Source: Hemerocallis citrina (taxonomy: Eukaryota; Streptophyta; Magnoliopsida; Asparagales; Asphodelaceae). Taken from it: a stretch of 64,000 bases of DNA. The notes under the pieces were generated by a model. It saw only the letters and a program-made list of their open reading frames with translations, was not told where the DNA came from and did no database searches. This document shows positions 23,575-34,208 of the stretch, one piece after another (the first letter of the stretch is position 1; the number at the start of each line of letters is the position of its first letter). The translations under genes and the position numbers were made by a program. Location of the stretch: assembly GCA_017893485.1 (NCBI GenBank), contig CM030367.1, positions 145,317,767 to 145,381,766 of the forward strand. The letters are read 5' to 3'.

Positions 23575-23904
23575 ATCAGATCAAAAATATCTTGGGTTAG
23601 GGTTTTGTGATGAAGAGGAGAAGGAGATAGACAAGAATGAGATCTGATTTCGAGTTTGAGGATTTAAGACCCAAACGACACTCGTTTTTTCAAAAAGCGA
23701 GTTCGGGATAAATCCCCTCACTTTTTGAGAAAGCGAGTCTAGGTAGGTGCAAAACCCAAACCTAAGACCCGCTTTCTGAAAAAGCGAGGAGGATTTAGCC
23801 AAACTCGCTTTTTCAAAAAGTGAGTGGGGCGTTTTGGAATTTTTAAAAAAAGTAGGGAAGTTTGGAAAAACTTGCAAAAAGTGGGACAGTTTGGGAAAAA
23901 ATTC
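23575..23904. repeat. MULE right terminal inverted repeat
   Basis: Inverted partner of 16308-16690, ending GGGAAAAAATTC before the target duplication. It contains four of the CTCGCTTT...AAAGCGAG palindromes. Confidence 0.85.
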
Positions 23905-23913
23905 AAAACAGTG

Positions 23914-26020
23914 GTAGTATACAAATTAGGAAATAATGTTGTTAAATATTTGTAAATCAAAATTCCACTCTAATTTACTTGTAGAAAAATTTTATAGGAG
24001 CTAGTTTAGTGTAATGTGTTTTTTTTGTGTGTGTAATGTTTATTACTATCACCTCTCATTTTGTGTGCGTAATTTCGACCCTTTTAACTTCAGTAAAATA
24101 AATTAGTTTGTGAACATGATTTGTAGGCTTTGTTTTCTAGTGTTCAGAACTTTCGACGGATCTGAATTCCAATTTTCGATGCATGAGTTATTGTTGTTTT
24201 ACTGCAGTCATATCATAAATTCCAGATTCTGAATTATATGATTTGTGTATGAATTATTATTTTAAAACTGATATTAAAAGTTGAATTTGGACTTGATATT
24301 TTTCTAGGGTATGTTTAGTTATGACTGAGATCAACCCCTAGTTTTTGCAGAATTATTTAATGACTTTTATAACTCCTTTCATGCTTATGAAACCAACAAC
24401 ACAATTTCCAAACTGCATGCTGTTCAGTAAAGAATTATGTTTTCAACCTGATTCTATTCATTTTTTATGAAAATTTTGTGAATATGAATTGTAGCCTGAT
24501 TTTTCTATCTTACTAACCTTTTGATGGATCTGGATTTTGAATTGTATTCTATGAATTATTTCTGTTTTGGTACTGCTGTGTCTGAACTTTCAGATTCGAA
24601 GTTTTGTTGCATTACTCTGTTTTTCCCAGTTATATTGACTATACTAGCTGTAGTACAAATTCATGATATTTTATATGTTGAGACTAGATATGCTAAGGAA
24701 TCTTTCAGATTTTTCTCAGATTTAAATATGTTGTTTTAAAAACTTTTTCATGCTTATAAACAAGATTTTGCATTTTCTATCTGAACATAAGTGCTGTATT
24801 AAACGTTGTTTTAAACCCTGTTACTGTAGCTGATGTATGATTTGTATATGTGCACTAGATTTGGCAGAGAATCTAGTTTCCAATTTTCTGATGGATCTAG
24901 ATTTGCAGTTCTGTAGCAACGGGAATCTCACGTTTGGGGTGGTAGTGTCTTACTGTCCAGAACTAAAAGTTTCGTTGTTTCAACTGTTATAAGTTGTTTT
25001 ATCACCCGTTTGTGCTCCCTATTCATCTTAGACCTGTACTTTGTTCTTACCATGTCTTTAGCCCTGTTTGTGTTCGTTCATACCTGTTTTATAATAATGA
25101 AAAATAATCAAGCCGGGATTTAAGGGAAAGATCTAGTAGTGGACGATATAGAAATGTGTATTCAGAGACTCGTTTTTTTCAATTGTTTACTGTGGTACCA
25201 ACTGTTTTTCTCTGGATGCATGAGGACATAATCCATGACATCGTTACTGTTTGCTGTTACTGTTTGTCTGAATATACGGTCCTATAGGTTCCACTACGAA
25301 ATCTTAAAACGAAACTATTTGATGTAGCAACCATATGGTATAATTTGGGATGCATGAAGTGTACCTAGATAGTAATGAACATTAGACATAAGAATAACTG
25401 TTTCACTGTCATATTCTGTTACTGTTACCGTTGTCCCCTACTGTTACTGTTACTGTTATCGTTGACTGTTTACCTACTGTTTCCTATTATCTGTAGACTG
25501 TCACCTACTACTGCTTTTCTCCATGTCAGTACTTCCTGTTTTGCTTCATATTTTCCCTTTCCATTTTTCTGCTTGTACTACTTGCGGCCCGGAACTTGCA
25601 ACTAACGGGCATCATGTATTCCTGTCTTCCTATTTTCTTGTATTTGTTATATGAGCATGTTTTGGTGATCATTTGCCTACTAGAGTTAGTGAGCAACAGT
25701 TTTGAGCTGCGCATTGGGAATTCTTACTTAATGTTTTGTTAAACCATTTTATTCATGCTACTGCATTGAGACTTGTATTGGGCTTGTAGTCCCGGAGTAT
25801 TGTTTTGTTTCAGATCTGGTATTTGTTTGGGATATTTATTATTGTTGCAAATAAATACTGTTGATTTATAATTGTTCATGCATGCGTGGTTGAGTATGCT
25901 TCTATATTTACTATTGTGCTGAGTCAAGTAGATCTTTACAGCTTATGGATGGTGAAAACCATTTGCTGGGCTTAGTCACGTACCATATTTCGTATTCCTT
26001 TTGGGAAGCGAGGCATGACA
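23914..26020 (+). other. Unassigned repetitive DNA, possible Ty3 LTR debris
   Basis: No coding region. It contains short runs of ACTGTTACTGTTACTGTT around 25420-25480. The plus-strand end near 26020 (GGGAAGCGAGGCATGACA) resembles the GGGGCGTGACA terminus of some plant chromovirus LTRs, but no matching start or primer site was found. From 24591 rightward it is duplicated at 54517 onward. Classification is tentative. Confidence 0.4.
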
Positions 26021-26439
26021 GAAAATGTGTTCTCTGGTTCGCTTGAAGTCCCGAACGGGAGGCCTCAGATCGGGCGCGCCTCTCGTCCAACCTAATTCGC
26101 AGGTCGGTTTCTTGTTGCCTATTACTGTTTGATCTGGAGGAGATCTCGAGATCCCCGTAGGCCTCATGAGGCCATCGAATCAGTTGAAGCATTATGGACT
26201 TAGATGTCGTCGAACTGAGGATGTTGTTCATGTTGGGAGCCCCCCAGTGCCTCTTCGTTGGAAGGAGCGTGATTAGGCTGGCGGGGTGACTGTTGAGGAG
26301 GAATCTAATCTTACATAGGAGGAACTTGGTTGACGAAGAGAGTTAGTACGACGGCTGGAGGCCGTCACTTTACCTCTTAGTCTTGGTGGCATGACGATAA
26401 GTCTTACTTGTATAGTTTTTCCCACAGACGGTGCCAATC
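26021..26439 (-). pseudogene. PBS and gag N-terminus of a Tat-lineage element
   Basis: On the minus strand, immediately after the LTR, comes TTGGCACCGTCTGTGGGAA (a primer-binding-site-like word ending near 26420). An ATG at 26392 then opens a frame with MPPRLRGKVTASSRR. This resembles the MPPKKKGKAVASSRQ gag start at 48293 of a separate element that has a similar primer site. The frame is soon broken by stops, and no later gag domain is recognised. A short relic. Confidence 0.55.
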
Positions 26440-27082
26440 TATTGCTGCTTATTTTGGTGTGGGAGAAAACAGATAGTGAGTTAATAAATGATGGAAACTA
26501 CTAAAGTCTGACCTTTGACCTTGGTCGTTAAAAGCGGTAGAGCTACTGAGATTGAATCTGGATTGTTGATTGACCTCCGTGATCTGAATCCGATGGTTAC
26601 TGATGCGGCCGATGAACCTGCAAAAGCCTGAAATACTGAGGGTGGCCTTGGTGACAAACCCTCCGACGCTCAAGTCAGAACCAGAAAGAGAAAAAACTGT
26701 CGAATTGTTGATTACCTTCTGACAGTAGAGTGTGAGAGGTATTTATAGACTTGAGAGACATTTCAAGATATTGATTCTAGTCCTTTAGATTGATTTAAAT
26801 TCCTTATCTCTTTCCTGTCTCTTCCCCTCAAGACATAAGATCTTCTTGTTAGGGGATTGAAGGTCTGACTCCTAGTCTGCATGGGCTGGGTGTCTCTCCA
26901 AGTGAGTCTAGTTTGTCACTTTTTATGGGCTTGAAAGAAGCCCATATATTTGAGAAGGCTCATGCCTGTTAAAGAGGCCTGTGATGGTTGATCTTCCTGT
27001 GAAAGTTTCAAGATTAGTGCGGGAATTGCACTGCTCTGATCTGCTGCAATTTTTACCATCATCATGAACCGAGCTATAATCA
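26440..27082 (-). repeat. LTR of a Tat-lineage retrotransposon, copy A
   Basis: On the minus strand it starts TGATTATAGCTCGG (27082) and ends GCAGCAA-TA next to the primer-binding-site-like sequence. The duplicate at 56363-57022 keeps the canonical GCAGCAACA end, so the A copy has a mutated terminal base. No partner LTR lies in the window, so this is a 5' LTR with a truncated interior. Confidence 0.7.
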
Positions 27083-27473
27083 AACCTATCCTTTTGGGTT
27101 ATGATAATCCATTATACTTATAAAGTTCTTTTTTTCAGAATAACTTTCAAATCAATATATTTTTTCATATTTCCGGTCCCCTTTTTCTAAGGAATTTCAA
27201 ATTTAATTTTTTATGTTTATTATTTATATACTCTAACGCGAAATATAGTCATATTTTTTTATTAATAAAAAAAATAATGAAATAAAGTCCAATAAGACTG
27301 AGGAAATAGCAAGAAAATTTAAAATGCTTGCGATTTTGGAGGATAATTAAGATTGAGCCAGCAAAGAGAATTAATACTCAGCCCAAATTAACAACAATAT
27401 TGCCTCATATACTACCTTATGCTCCAGCCTTGTACTAGTGTTTTTCTTATAGCTCCAGCTGATATGGCTCTTA
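27083..27473. other. AT-rich spacer
   Basis: No gene or element end is recognised. It is shared with 57023-57408. Confidence 0.5.
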
Positions 27474-28033
27474 GAGCATCCAGAGTCGTGATGGTTTAAA
27501 AAATGCTTAAATAGATAAATGCATATAATAAAATATCATTTCGCTTCAGTCGTAGAATGTTATATTTTACCATTTTAAATTAAAATAATATACAGATGGA
27601 GCTTCACATTGCGTCGGAGAGAAAAAAAAATTAATTCGGTCGGACGCAACATCACCTTAGGTCGGAGAGGAAGAAAAAAAAATTGAAATGGTGGGAGGGC
27701 ACTTGAAGTGCCGTCAGAGGAAAAAAATCGTATTCGAAGTGCAAAAAAAATTACAAAAAAATTATAAAAAATTACAAAAAATTACGAAAATTACAAATAA
27801 ATTACAAAAAAATACAAAAAACTACAAGCCTCCCTGGGACACAACTTCATGTTTCGTCCGAAAGAAGTGGGGGTTTATTTGGTTTTTTTATGACGAAGTT
27901 AATTTTTTTTTGGGAGGGACGGCACTTCAGATAGCGATTTATGCATAATATACATATCTAGCCATTGACTGTAGCGCTCTTTTTTACAAAAATATGTATA
28001 TTATATATATATACCAAACGATCACAGATGCTC
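27474..28033. mobile_element. PIF/Harbinger-like MITE, copy A
   Basis: Starts GAGCATCCAGAGTCGTG and ends GATCACAGATGCTC, flanked by TTA on both sides (27471-27473 and 28034-28036). Internal A-rich sequence and a GACGGCACTT word. Relative to copy B it lacks about 100 bp around 27920, including one arm of an internal hairpin. Confidence 0.75.
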
Positions 28034-28036
28034 TTA

Positions 28037-28646
28037 TCTGGGAAAATCAAATGCATGATATAAAATAACTAGATTTGCCCTTGGGCACGTACCTACGGCA
28101 CGTCTTCGGAATGATATAACACACGAAAAACTCTGTAAACAGTAAAACAACAATTATGTAGTTCAAGTTTGAATAGTATGATAATAATTAGTTGTGAATA
28201 AAAGTCCGTGTTTCTATTAGTATATGTCGAAAAATAATTATAAATGAGGGTGCAAAATCCAGCTTCTTAGAACTTTAAGTATGGTAAAATGATGAAATTT
28301 AACTGTTGAAGAGATATTTGCTATTTTCAAGATAACATGTGCAATAAAAAAAGCATAAAAATTCTGAAAATTTTACAAACCTAAAATCTTAAAATCTAAA
28401 TTTCTAAGTAAATAAAGAAAGAATGATAGAGAGAGGGAGAGAGAGAAAGAGAGAAATATGAAAAAGTGAAGAGAGAGGAGAGAGATAGTAATAAAGTAAT
28501 GAATTTTTTAGTTTTGGGGAGAAAAATTTAATTTTGGGGTTTGAAATTTTGGGCGAAAAAATATATTTTGTGAGAATCAATCTAGGCCATTGATTTTAGG
28601 GGAGATTGAATAAGAGCCACTTGATAGCTTTCTTTGTAGTTTATTA
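28037..28646. other. Segment present only in block A
   Basis: About 28071-29083 has no counterpart in block B. The left 570 bp begin CTAGATTTGCCCTTGGGCACG and include a GA-rich purine run at 28425-28490. No ORF or clear terminus. It is either an insertion in A or a deletion in B. Confidence 0.5.
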
Positions 28647-29074
28647 CTCCCTCCGTTTCACTTTAAGTGATATTCAGGAGTTTTGCACACAGATTAAGGA
28701 ATGGTGAGATAAACAATTGTTTCCCTTTACATCCTTATTAATAAGTTTCCATGATTTAATTACTAATTCTCTTTCCAATACAAATTATGATTTCAAGAAA
28801 TTGTAATTAATGTTTTCCCAAGTTCAAGACATTCTTTTTACACCAACTCTTTGAGATGGTGAGTTGACATTAGTTTTTTAGAGAAAATAAAATCTAGAAA
28901 ATTGAAAGTACAATTTTCTAAGAATGTTTGATAGGATTAAGATGAGTAATTAAGATAAAATATCAAAATAAATAAGGGCTTTCTTGAAAAAAAATATAAA
29001 AAAATTAGATAATATCACTTAAAGTGAAATAAGAAAAAATCTCCTAAATATCACTTAAAGTGAAACGGAGAGAG
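28647..29074. mobile_element. Stowaway-like MITE, 428 bp, TA TSD
   Basis: Starts CTCCCTCCGTTTCACTTTAA and ends with its inverted partner (TTAAAGTGAAACGGAGAGAG), flanked by TA at 28645-28646 and 29075-29076. The CTCCCTCCGT terminus and TA duplication are diagnostic of Tc1/mariner-derived Stowaway elements. The interior is AT-rich. Confidence 0.92.
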
Positions 29075-30514
29075 TATATAGATACTATGATTGTGTAGGT
29101 AGAGTATGCGGTGATTACAAGAAGTGCGTAGGGGGTGAGAAAACACCAGATTTATATCTCTGATATACAGTGCCAACAACTATATATTCTATTACTAGAA
29201 AATTAATTAGTAAAGTATCAAAACAATCATGGAGTCTATGACGTTAATGGAAAACATGATGTTCCTTCGTGTACCTTATTTTTCTTTATTCGCAAATTTT
29301 CTTATGGAATTGGAATTAACATGATATGAGCCATGGACTCGTATGAGTCATGACACTAAGTTATCTAATATTCAACATTTTCAATTAAATTTGGAAGCTA
29401 ACAACCAAGTGGCCAACTAATGAATATTTAAGAAGATCAAGATTTACTAAAATCTATAAAAGACATAAAAGGGGTCTGCATCCAACTCGTGTACAAGACA
29501 ACCTAATCATTAGCAAGCATATTAATTATAATTAATTATAAATTCCCAGGAATTATAATTTGGTACATGAATAGGAAGATTTCCAAAAATAAGAGGATTT
29601 CTTAGAATGTGAGGATAGAAATGAAGATTCTCAAAAATATTACATTATCACGTTTGGTATAGTATATTGCATTCACGTAATCCTTTATAATTGTTTTTTT
29701 TTAAATTAATTTTTTGGGTTTTTTTATTGTTTGTTATGAAAATCTCATGAAAATCTTCAAATCCCATGATTTTAAGGGGAGTTTTTTTTTTTGTTATTAT
29801 TTTATTGTTTGTTATGGAAATTCCAATGGGAATCCTTAAATCCCATGGTTTTTTTAGAGGAATTGAAAGCCTTTCCAACTAAGAATTTTGATTTCTTTGG
29901 AAATCCACAATTTCTTCGAAAACTATGTTTGCCACATACCAAACAAGATAATCTATGAAAAAATATGAGTTTTCCTTGCATATTCCTACGTCCAAACGTC
30001 CCATATAAGTTTTATTGGTAGGAATACTAGAATAGTAACGTACCAATAAACAATTTCATTTGTTGGACCCAATTCATTCCTCCAAATCTCATTCGAATTT
30101 TTGTTATGACAATATCACCTGCAGGATTTAGAAACAAGATTAGGGAGGACTAATAAAGTAAAGAGAATTAGTTAAAGCTTTACTAGCTATAATCATTATA
30201 ACAAGAGTACGTATATGGTTAAGGCCCTCACTTATATTTGTGTACTATTAATTTGCAAATGCAATGTATGTTCTTTTTCTTTTTAAGTTACTACTTTTAC
30301 AAATTAATTTCAATAGGTACAATTCATATTTTATCAAAATTGGGAGATTTAATCTGCACGTGTGATTCACGTTCTTTTTCTTCAGCTGGGAGCCTAGAAT
30401 TTGAATTAGGGGGTTTAATCTGCACGGATGATGCACGTAAGTTGGGTAATTCATGGTTTTTTTTTTCTTTCAATTTTTATGTAGTTTATGTTCTTCTCAT
30501 TATCACGAAAGAGA

Positions 30515-30537
30515 GGGGGGGGGGGGGGGGGGGGGGG
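30515..30537. repeat. 23-bp homopolymeric G run
   Basis: Twenty-three consecutive G after GAGA. The duplicate at 59553-59574 has 22. Confidence 0.95.
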
Positions 30538-31060
30538 AGTTGTACTCCGAAGGTGATGAAAACTTGTATGCTTTGGGAAGAAATGAGTATTATTGTTATG
30601 ACATGGCAAAAAATACTCAAGCAATATTCTAGCATGTTAGCCGGTCGCGAAGGACTCTCACATTAATTAAAGACTAGTAATTTACGCGTGTGATGCACGT
30701 CTTAATATATATATATATTTTCAAAATAAAATTTCTGTCATTGTCTGGCATCGAACCTAAGATATTTTTTATATTAATTATGTACGTGCATTGCACATAT
30801 TTATTTGGTTACAATGTATATATTTGTTTGGTTACATAACCCCAACTTTCCCATTAAAATGTTAGAGATCAGAAATTAGAGATTTATGAAAGTTTAAGAA
30901 TGAATTTGCATAATAAAGATAACTTGTCTTATTTCCAACAAAACATATATTTAGTCAAATTTAATTCTAATTAATAAATAATAATAATATGTTGGAATTT
31001 AGCACACATTTAAAACACTTATTTTATTATTTATTATCAACATAGTCTTATGGCCCAATG

Positions 31061-31076
31061 GTATATATATACATAT

Positions 31077-31128
<52 letters not shown>
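31061..31128. repeat. (TA)n microsatellite
   Basis: TATATATACATATATACATACA followed by a long TA run; the block B counterpart (60099-60114) is much shorter. Confidence 0.95.
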
Positions 31129-31130
<2 letters not shown>

Positions 31131-31744
31131 TTGATCGGGTCAGGCCTTAGGGTTTTCATGTGGTTTTAAAATTTTCAGATTCTTAACAGATCAAAAACAC
31201 TTTTCTCATCAAATGCTACTAGCTATTTTTTTATCAGTAAAGAAAAATCAATGAAATATTTTTATGGCATTAAAGGATCTTTCATGATGTAAATAATTCT
31301 CGTTTTTATGGCAAAAATCTGTGAAACCTTTTCTCTTCCTTTTGGTTATCAAAAGAGGATTCCTGTCAAAAAGAAAATAGAAATGCAGAAGAAAAAAAAA
31401 CATTTTCCCTCTCTTCTCAAATAGTTTTTCCAATTATTGAGCTTTTTTTTACATTGAGTGGTGCAAGTTGGTACATGTTGCCACTGAAATATTAGGAAAC
31501 ACTGTAAACAGAACCTCGTTGTATCCTGTGAGAAGTATTTGTGAATCAACGATTCATCTCCAGAATCGGCCGAATATCTTCTTAAGAAAGTACAATCCAC
31601 GCATCGAGCTGTTCTCAGACTTTCTTCCTGTTGCAGCTAAAGTCGATTGATCAACCCATTCCACAATCGTGTGGTGCTATCATAAGGTTATTTGGGCATT
31701 CAGGTCTACTAATTATTTACTCAACACAATATGACCATACACAG

Positions 31745-32327
31745 TGAAGCAGTTTGTTTTTGGGAGGCATGTGGATGCACCAGGTGTGAGTTCTTCTCGA
31801 TTTGTATTGGTGGAGGAAGCTCAGGTGCGGATGACCCTCAGCCGGGCGAACGGTAAGGATGTAGGCGGGAGTAAGGTGGAGGCTGGATGCTCGGCTCGGA
31901 TCAGGAGGCTCAGATCCGAGGTCTTGTGTACCTGTAGACGATGTAGGAACACCGGGGTTGGTCCCGGTGGCAGACCCTCCTGACGATCTAGTCAGCTACT
32001 AAGAGAGAGTAACAGTAACTAGAGTTTTGAGTGGAAAAGATTGATTACCTGGATAAGGGGTAGGGGGTCTGGTATTTATAGAAGAAGCCAATCGGGTCTG
32101 GACTCGTTTGGGACTGGGTCTGGACCCGGTCGCCTGTGGGCCTAAAGCGGTAGAAGCCCAAGTGGTATAGGGCTGACGTGGTAGAGGCCGGGGCGGTTTC
32201 CAGACTGACGTGGCAGAGGCCTGGGCAGGTTTTCGTGCTAATGTGGCAGATCCGGATGATCCGGTGGTGTACACTTCATGAGGGGATCTTGTGGCCCAAG
32301 AGCGGCCACATCATCTGACCCAAATCA
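31745..32327 (-). repeat. Retand 3' LTR
   Basis: Plus-strand sequence begins TGAAGCAG and ends CCCAAATCA. It aligns along its whole length with 45022-45605 with scattered substitutions. TATAAATA on the minus strand at 32080-32073. The purine-rich AGGAGTGGGAGGCTTC adjoins at 32328-32343, the expected polypurine-tract position. Confidence 0.92.
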
Positions 32328-32529
32328 GAAGCCTCCCACTCCTGGAGGGCTGGGTGATCCAGCCGTGTTGGAGTGGTTCTTTGCCTCTGCAGGAAGAGCG
32401 AGGTGGTGTGTATGGCGAGGAATAGGATCTGTTCCGTCCAGAAGAGGCAAAGGGGGTAGGATGAAAGGATCCCCTATTGGAGTCATGCGGGGTGCTGGGC
32501 GCAGGATAGTCGGAGCAATGCTTGCCAAG

Positions 32530-32770
32530 CCCCTAGGGTCAGCAGACGAGCATTGAGGGTTGGGAGTCGAGCTTCGAGGGTCGGCAGACGATCCCCTCGC
32601 TAGTTGGAAGAGCAAGGGGAGGCTAAGGTCTATTGAGTTGGAGCTCGACTCGCCGAGGGTCAAGGGTCAGTATGCGAGTGTTGAGGGTCGGTGGACGAGC
32701 TTCGATGGTCGATAGATGATCCCCTCGCTAGTTGGAAGAGCAAGGGGATGCCAAAGCCTGTAGAGCAGGG
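32530..32770 (-). repeat. 107-bp type repeats, minus orientation
   Basis: Degenerate units with GTCGGCAGACGATCCCCTCG and TAGTTGGAAGAGCAAGGGGA words, the reverse complement of the repeat at 4028-4390. Confidence 0.75.
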
Positions 32771-32829
32771 GTCTTCTTGTCGAGCATGGGGGGTTGGCAG
32801 ACGAACCCCTCGTTTGTTGGATAGAGGGG

Positions 32830-33870
32830 GTCTTGGGGCTCGCGGTGCCATCCGAGCTCCAAACTTCCTATGAAAATAGGCGAAGATACTGGGGCTCGTG
32901 GTGCCATCCGAGCTCCGAGCCTCCTATGAGATAGGGGAAGTTTTTAGGGCTCACGGTGCCATCCGAGCTCCGAGAATCTTATGAGTATAGGAGAAGGTAC
33001 TGGGGCTCGCGGTGTCATTCGAGCTCCGAGCCTCCTATGCGATAGGAAAGATTTTGGGGCTCGCGGTGCCATCCGAGCTCCGAGCCTCCAGGGCTCGCGG
33101 TGCCATCCAAGCTCCGAGCTTCCTGTGAGATAGAGGAAGATTTTGGAGCTCGCGGTGTCATCCAAGCTCCAAGCATCCCATAAGATAGGGGAAGATACTG
33201 GGGCTCGCGGTGCCATCCGAGCTCCGAGCCTCCTATGAGATAGGGGAAGATTTTAGGGGCTCGCGGTGCCATCCGAGCTCCGAGCCTCCAGGGGCTCGCG
33301 GTGCTATCTGAGCTCCGAGCTTCCTGTGAGATAGGACAAGATTTTGGGGCTAACGGTGCCATCCGAGCTCCGAGCGTCCTATGAAAATAGGAGAAGATAC
33401 TGGGGCTCACGGTGCCATCCGAGCTCTGAGCCTCCTATGAGATAGGGAAGATTTTGGGACTCGCGGTGCTATCCGAGCTCCGAGTGTCCTATGAGATAGG
33501 GAAGATTTTGGGGCTCGCAGTGCCATCTGGGCATCGACCCTTCTGTTGAATAGAAAAGGATTTTGGGGCTCGCGATACCATCCGAGCTCCGAGCCTCATG
33601 TCAAAACAGAGGAGTTTGTGGCTCGCGATGCCATCCGAGCGTCGACCCTCCTGTTGAATAGGAGAGGAAATTGGGGCTCGCGATGCCATCCGAGCGTCGG
33701 TCCTTGTGTGAAATAGAAGAGGAAATTGGCGCTCGCGATGCCATCTGAGATCCGACCCTTCTGTTGAATAGAAGAAGAAATTGGGGCTCGCGATGCCATC
33801 CGAGCTCCGAGCCTCATGCGAAAATAAGGAGTAATTTGTGGCTCGCGATGCCATCCGAGCATCAAGCTTT
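32830..33870. repeat. Tandem repeat field with GGCTCGCGRTGCCATCCGAGC core
   Basis: About twenty units of 36-60 bp, each with the core GGCTCGCGGTGCCATCCGAG followed by CTCCGAGCC and a variable A/G-rich linker. The right half shifts to GCTCGCGATGCCATCCGAGC. The same field is at 61800-62830. Open frames on the minus strand merely follow the repeat. Confidence 0.9.
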
Positions 33871-34057
33871 CTGACTTGTCGAAAAAAGGTGTTTGTTGGA
33901 AAAGACCTGGGGGCATTAGGGTAATTTTTGTGCCAACTGCTGACGTCATGTGCGTAAGAATCGAAGCGACTTTAGATCTTAGTGGCCGTTAGATCTTGAT
34001 GATTAAGAATCCAATAGCCAGATCCGATTGCAAAAATTGAGGAGTCGCTTTCTCCAC

Positions 34058-34065
34058 TATAAATC
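34058..34065 (+). promoter_or_regulatory. TATA box for the antisense gene of the Retand element
   Basis: CTATAAAT followed by a C-rich and then CT-rich leader, 144 bp upstream of the ATG at 34209, on the strand opposite to gag-pol. The same sequence is conserved in block B near 63017. It suggests the antisense gene has its own internal promoter. Confidence 0.55.
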
Positions 34066-34208
34066 TCCCCCCCCCCCCTCCCCACTTTTCTTTTCTTCAT
34101 TTCTTTACTCTCGCTTTCCAATTTCATAAGAACATGGTCTTACTTGCCGTCGGCGACTTTTTTCGGTGATTGCACGGTGCACATTTCAAGTTAGTATTTC
34201 TGTCTAGT

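Larger units (their letters stand above)
16308..23904. mobile_element. Complete Mutator-like element (MULE) with 9-bp TSD
   Basis: Long terminal inverted repeats open with G(A)ATTTTTT(T)CCCAAACTGTCC at both ends, inverted. The exact 9-bp direct repeat AAAACAGTG flanks the element at 16299-16307 and 23905-23913, the TSD length typical of MULEs. It carries a MULE transposase on the plus strand and a plant-mobile-domain gene on the minus strand, convergent, with a palindrome block between. Both genes are broken. Parts of it (18237-20130 and 21603-22141) are repeated at 51973-54516. Confidence 0.93.
29075..31744. other. AT-rich non-coding DNA of block A
   Basis: No gene recognised. It contains a 23-G run and a TA microsatellite. 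It is shared almost throughout with 58111-60732. A cysteine-containing minus-strand frame near 31390-31600 persists in both copies but matches nothing I know. Confidence 0.5.
18237..34203. repeat. Large duplicated block, copy A
   Basis: Collinear with 51973-63157 as follows: 18237-20130 with 51973-53975; 21603-22141 with 53976-54516; 24591-28070 with 54517-58110; 29084-34203 with 58111-63157. Copy A contains the complete MULE right half and continues into the intact Retand element, so it looks ancestral to the internally deleted copy B. Confidence 0.92.

Noticed and set aside
30238..30666. Plus-strand frame with a glycine run
   Set aside because: It crosses the homopolymeric G run; the duplicate changes length and frame.
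32944..33949. Repetitive minus-strand frames (LGARMAPRAP type)
   Set aside because: Direct translation of the tandem repeat field in the Retand tail.
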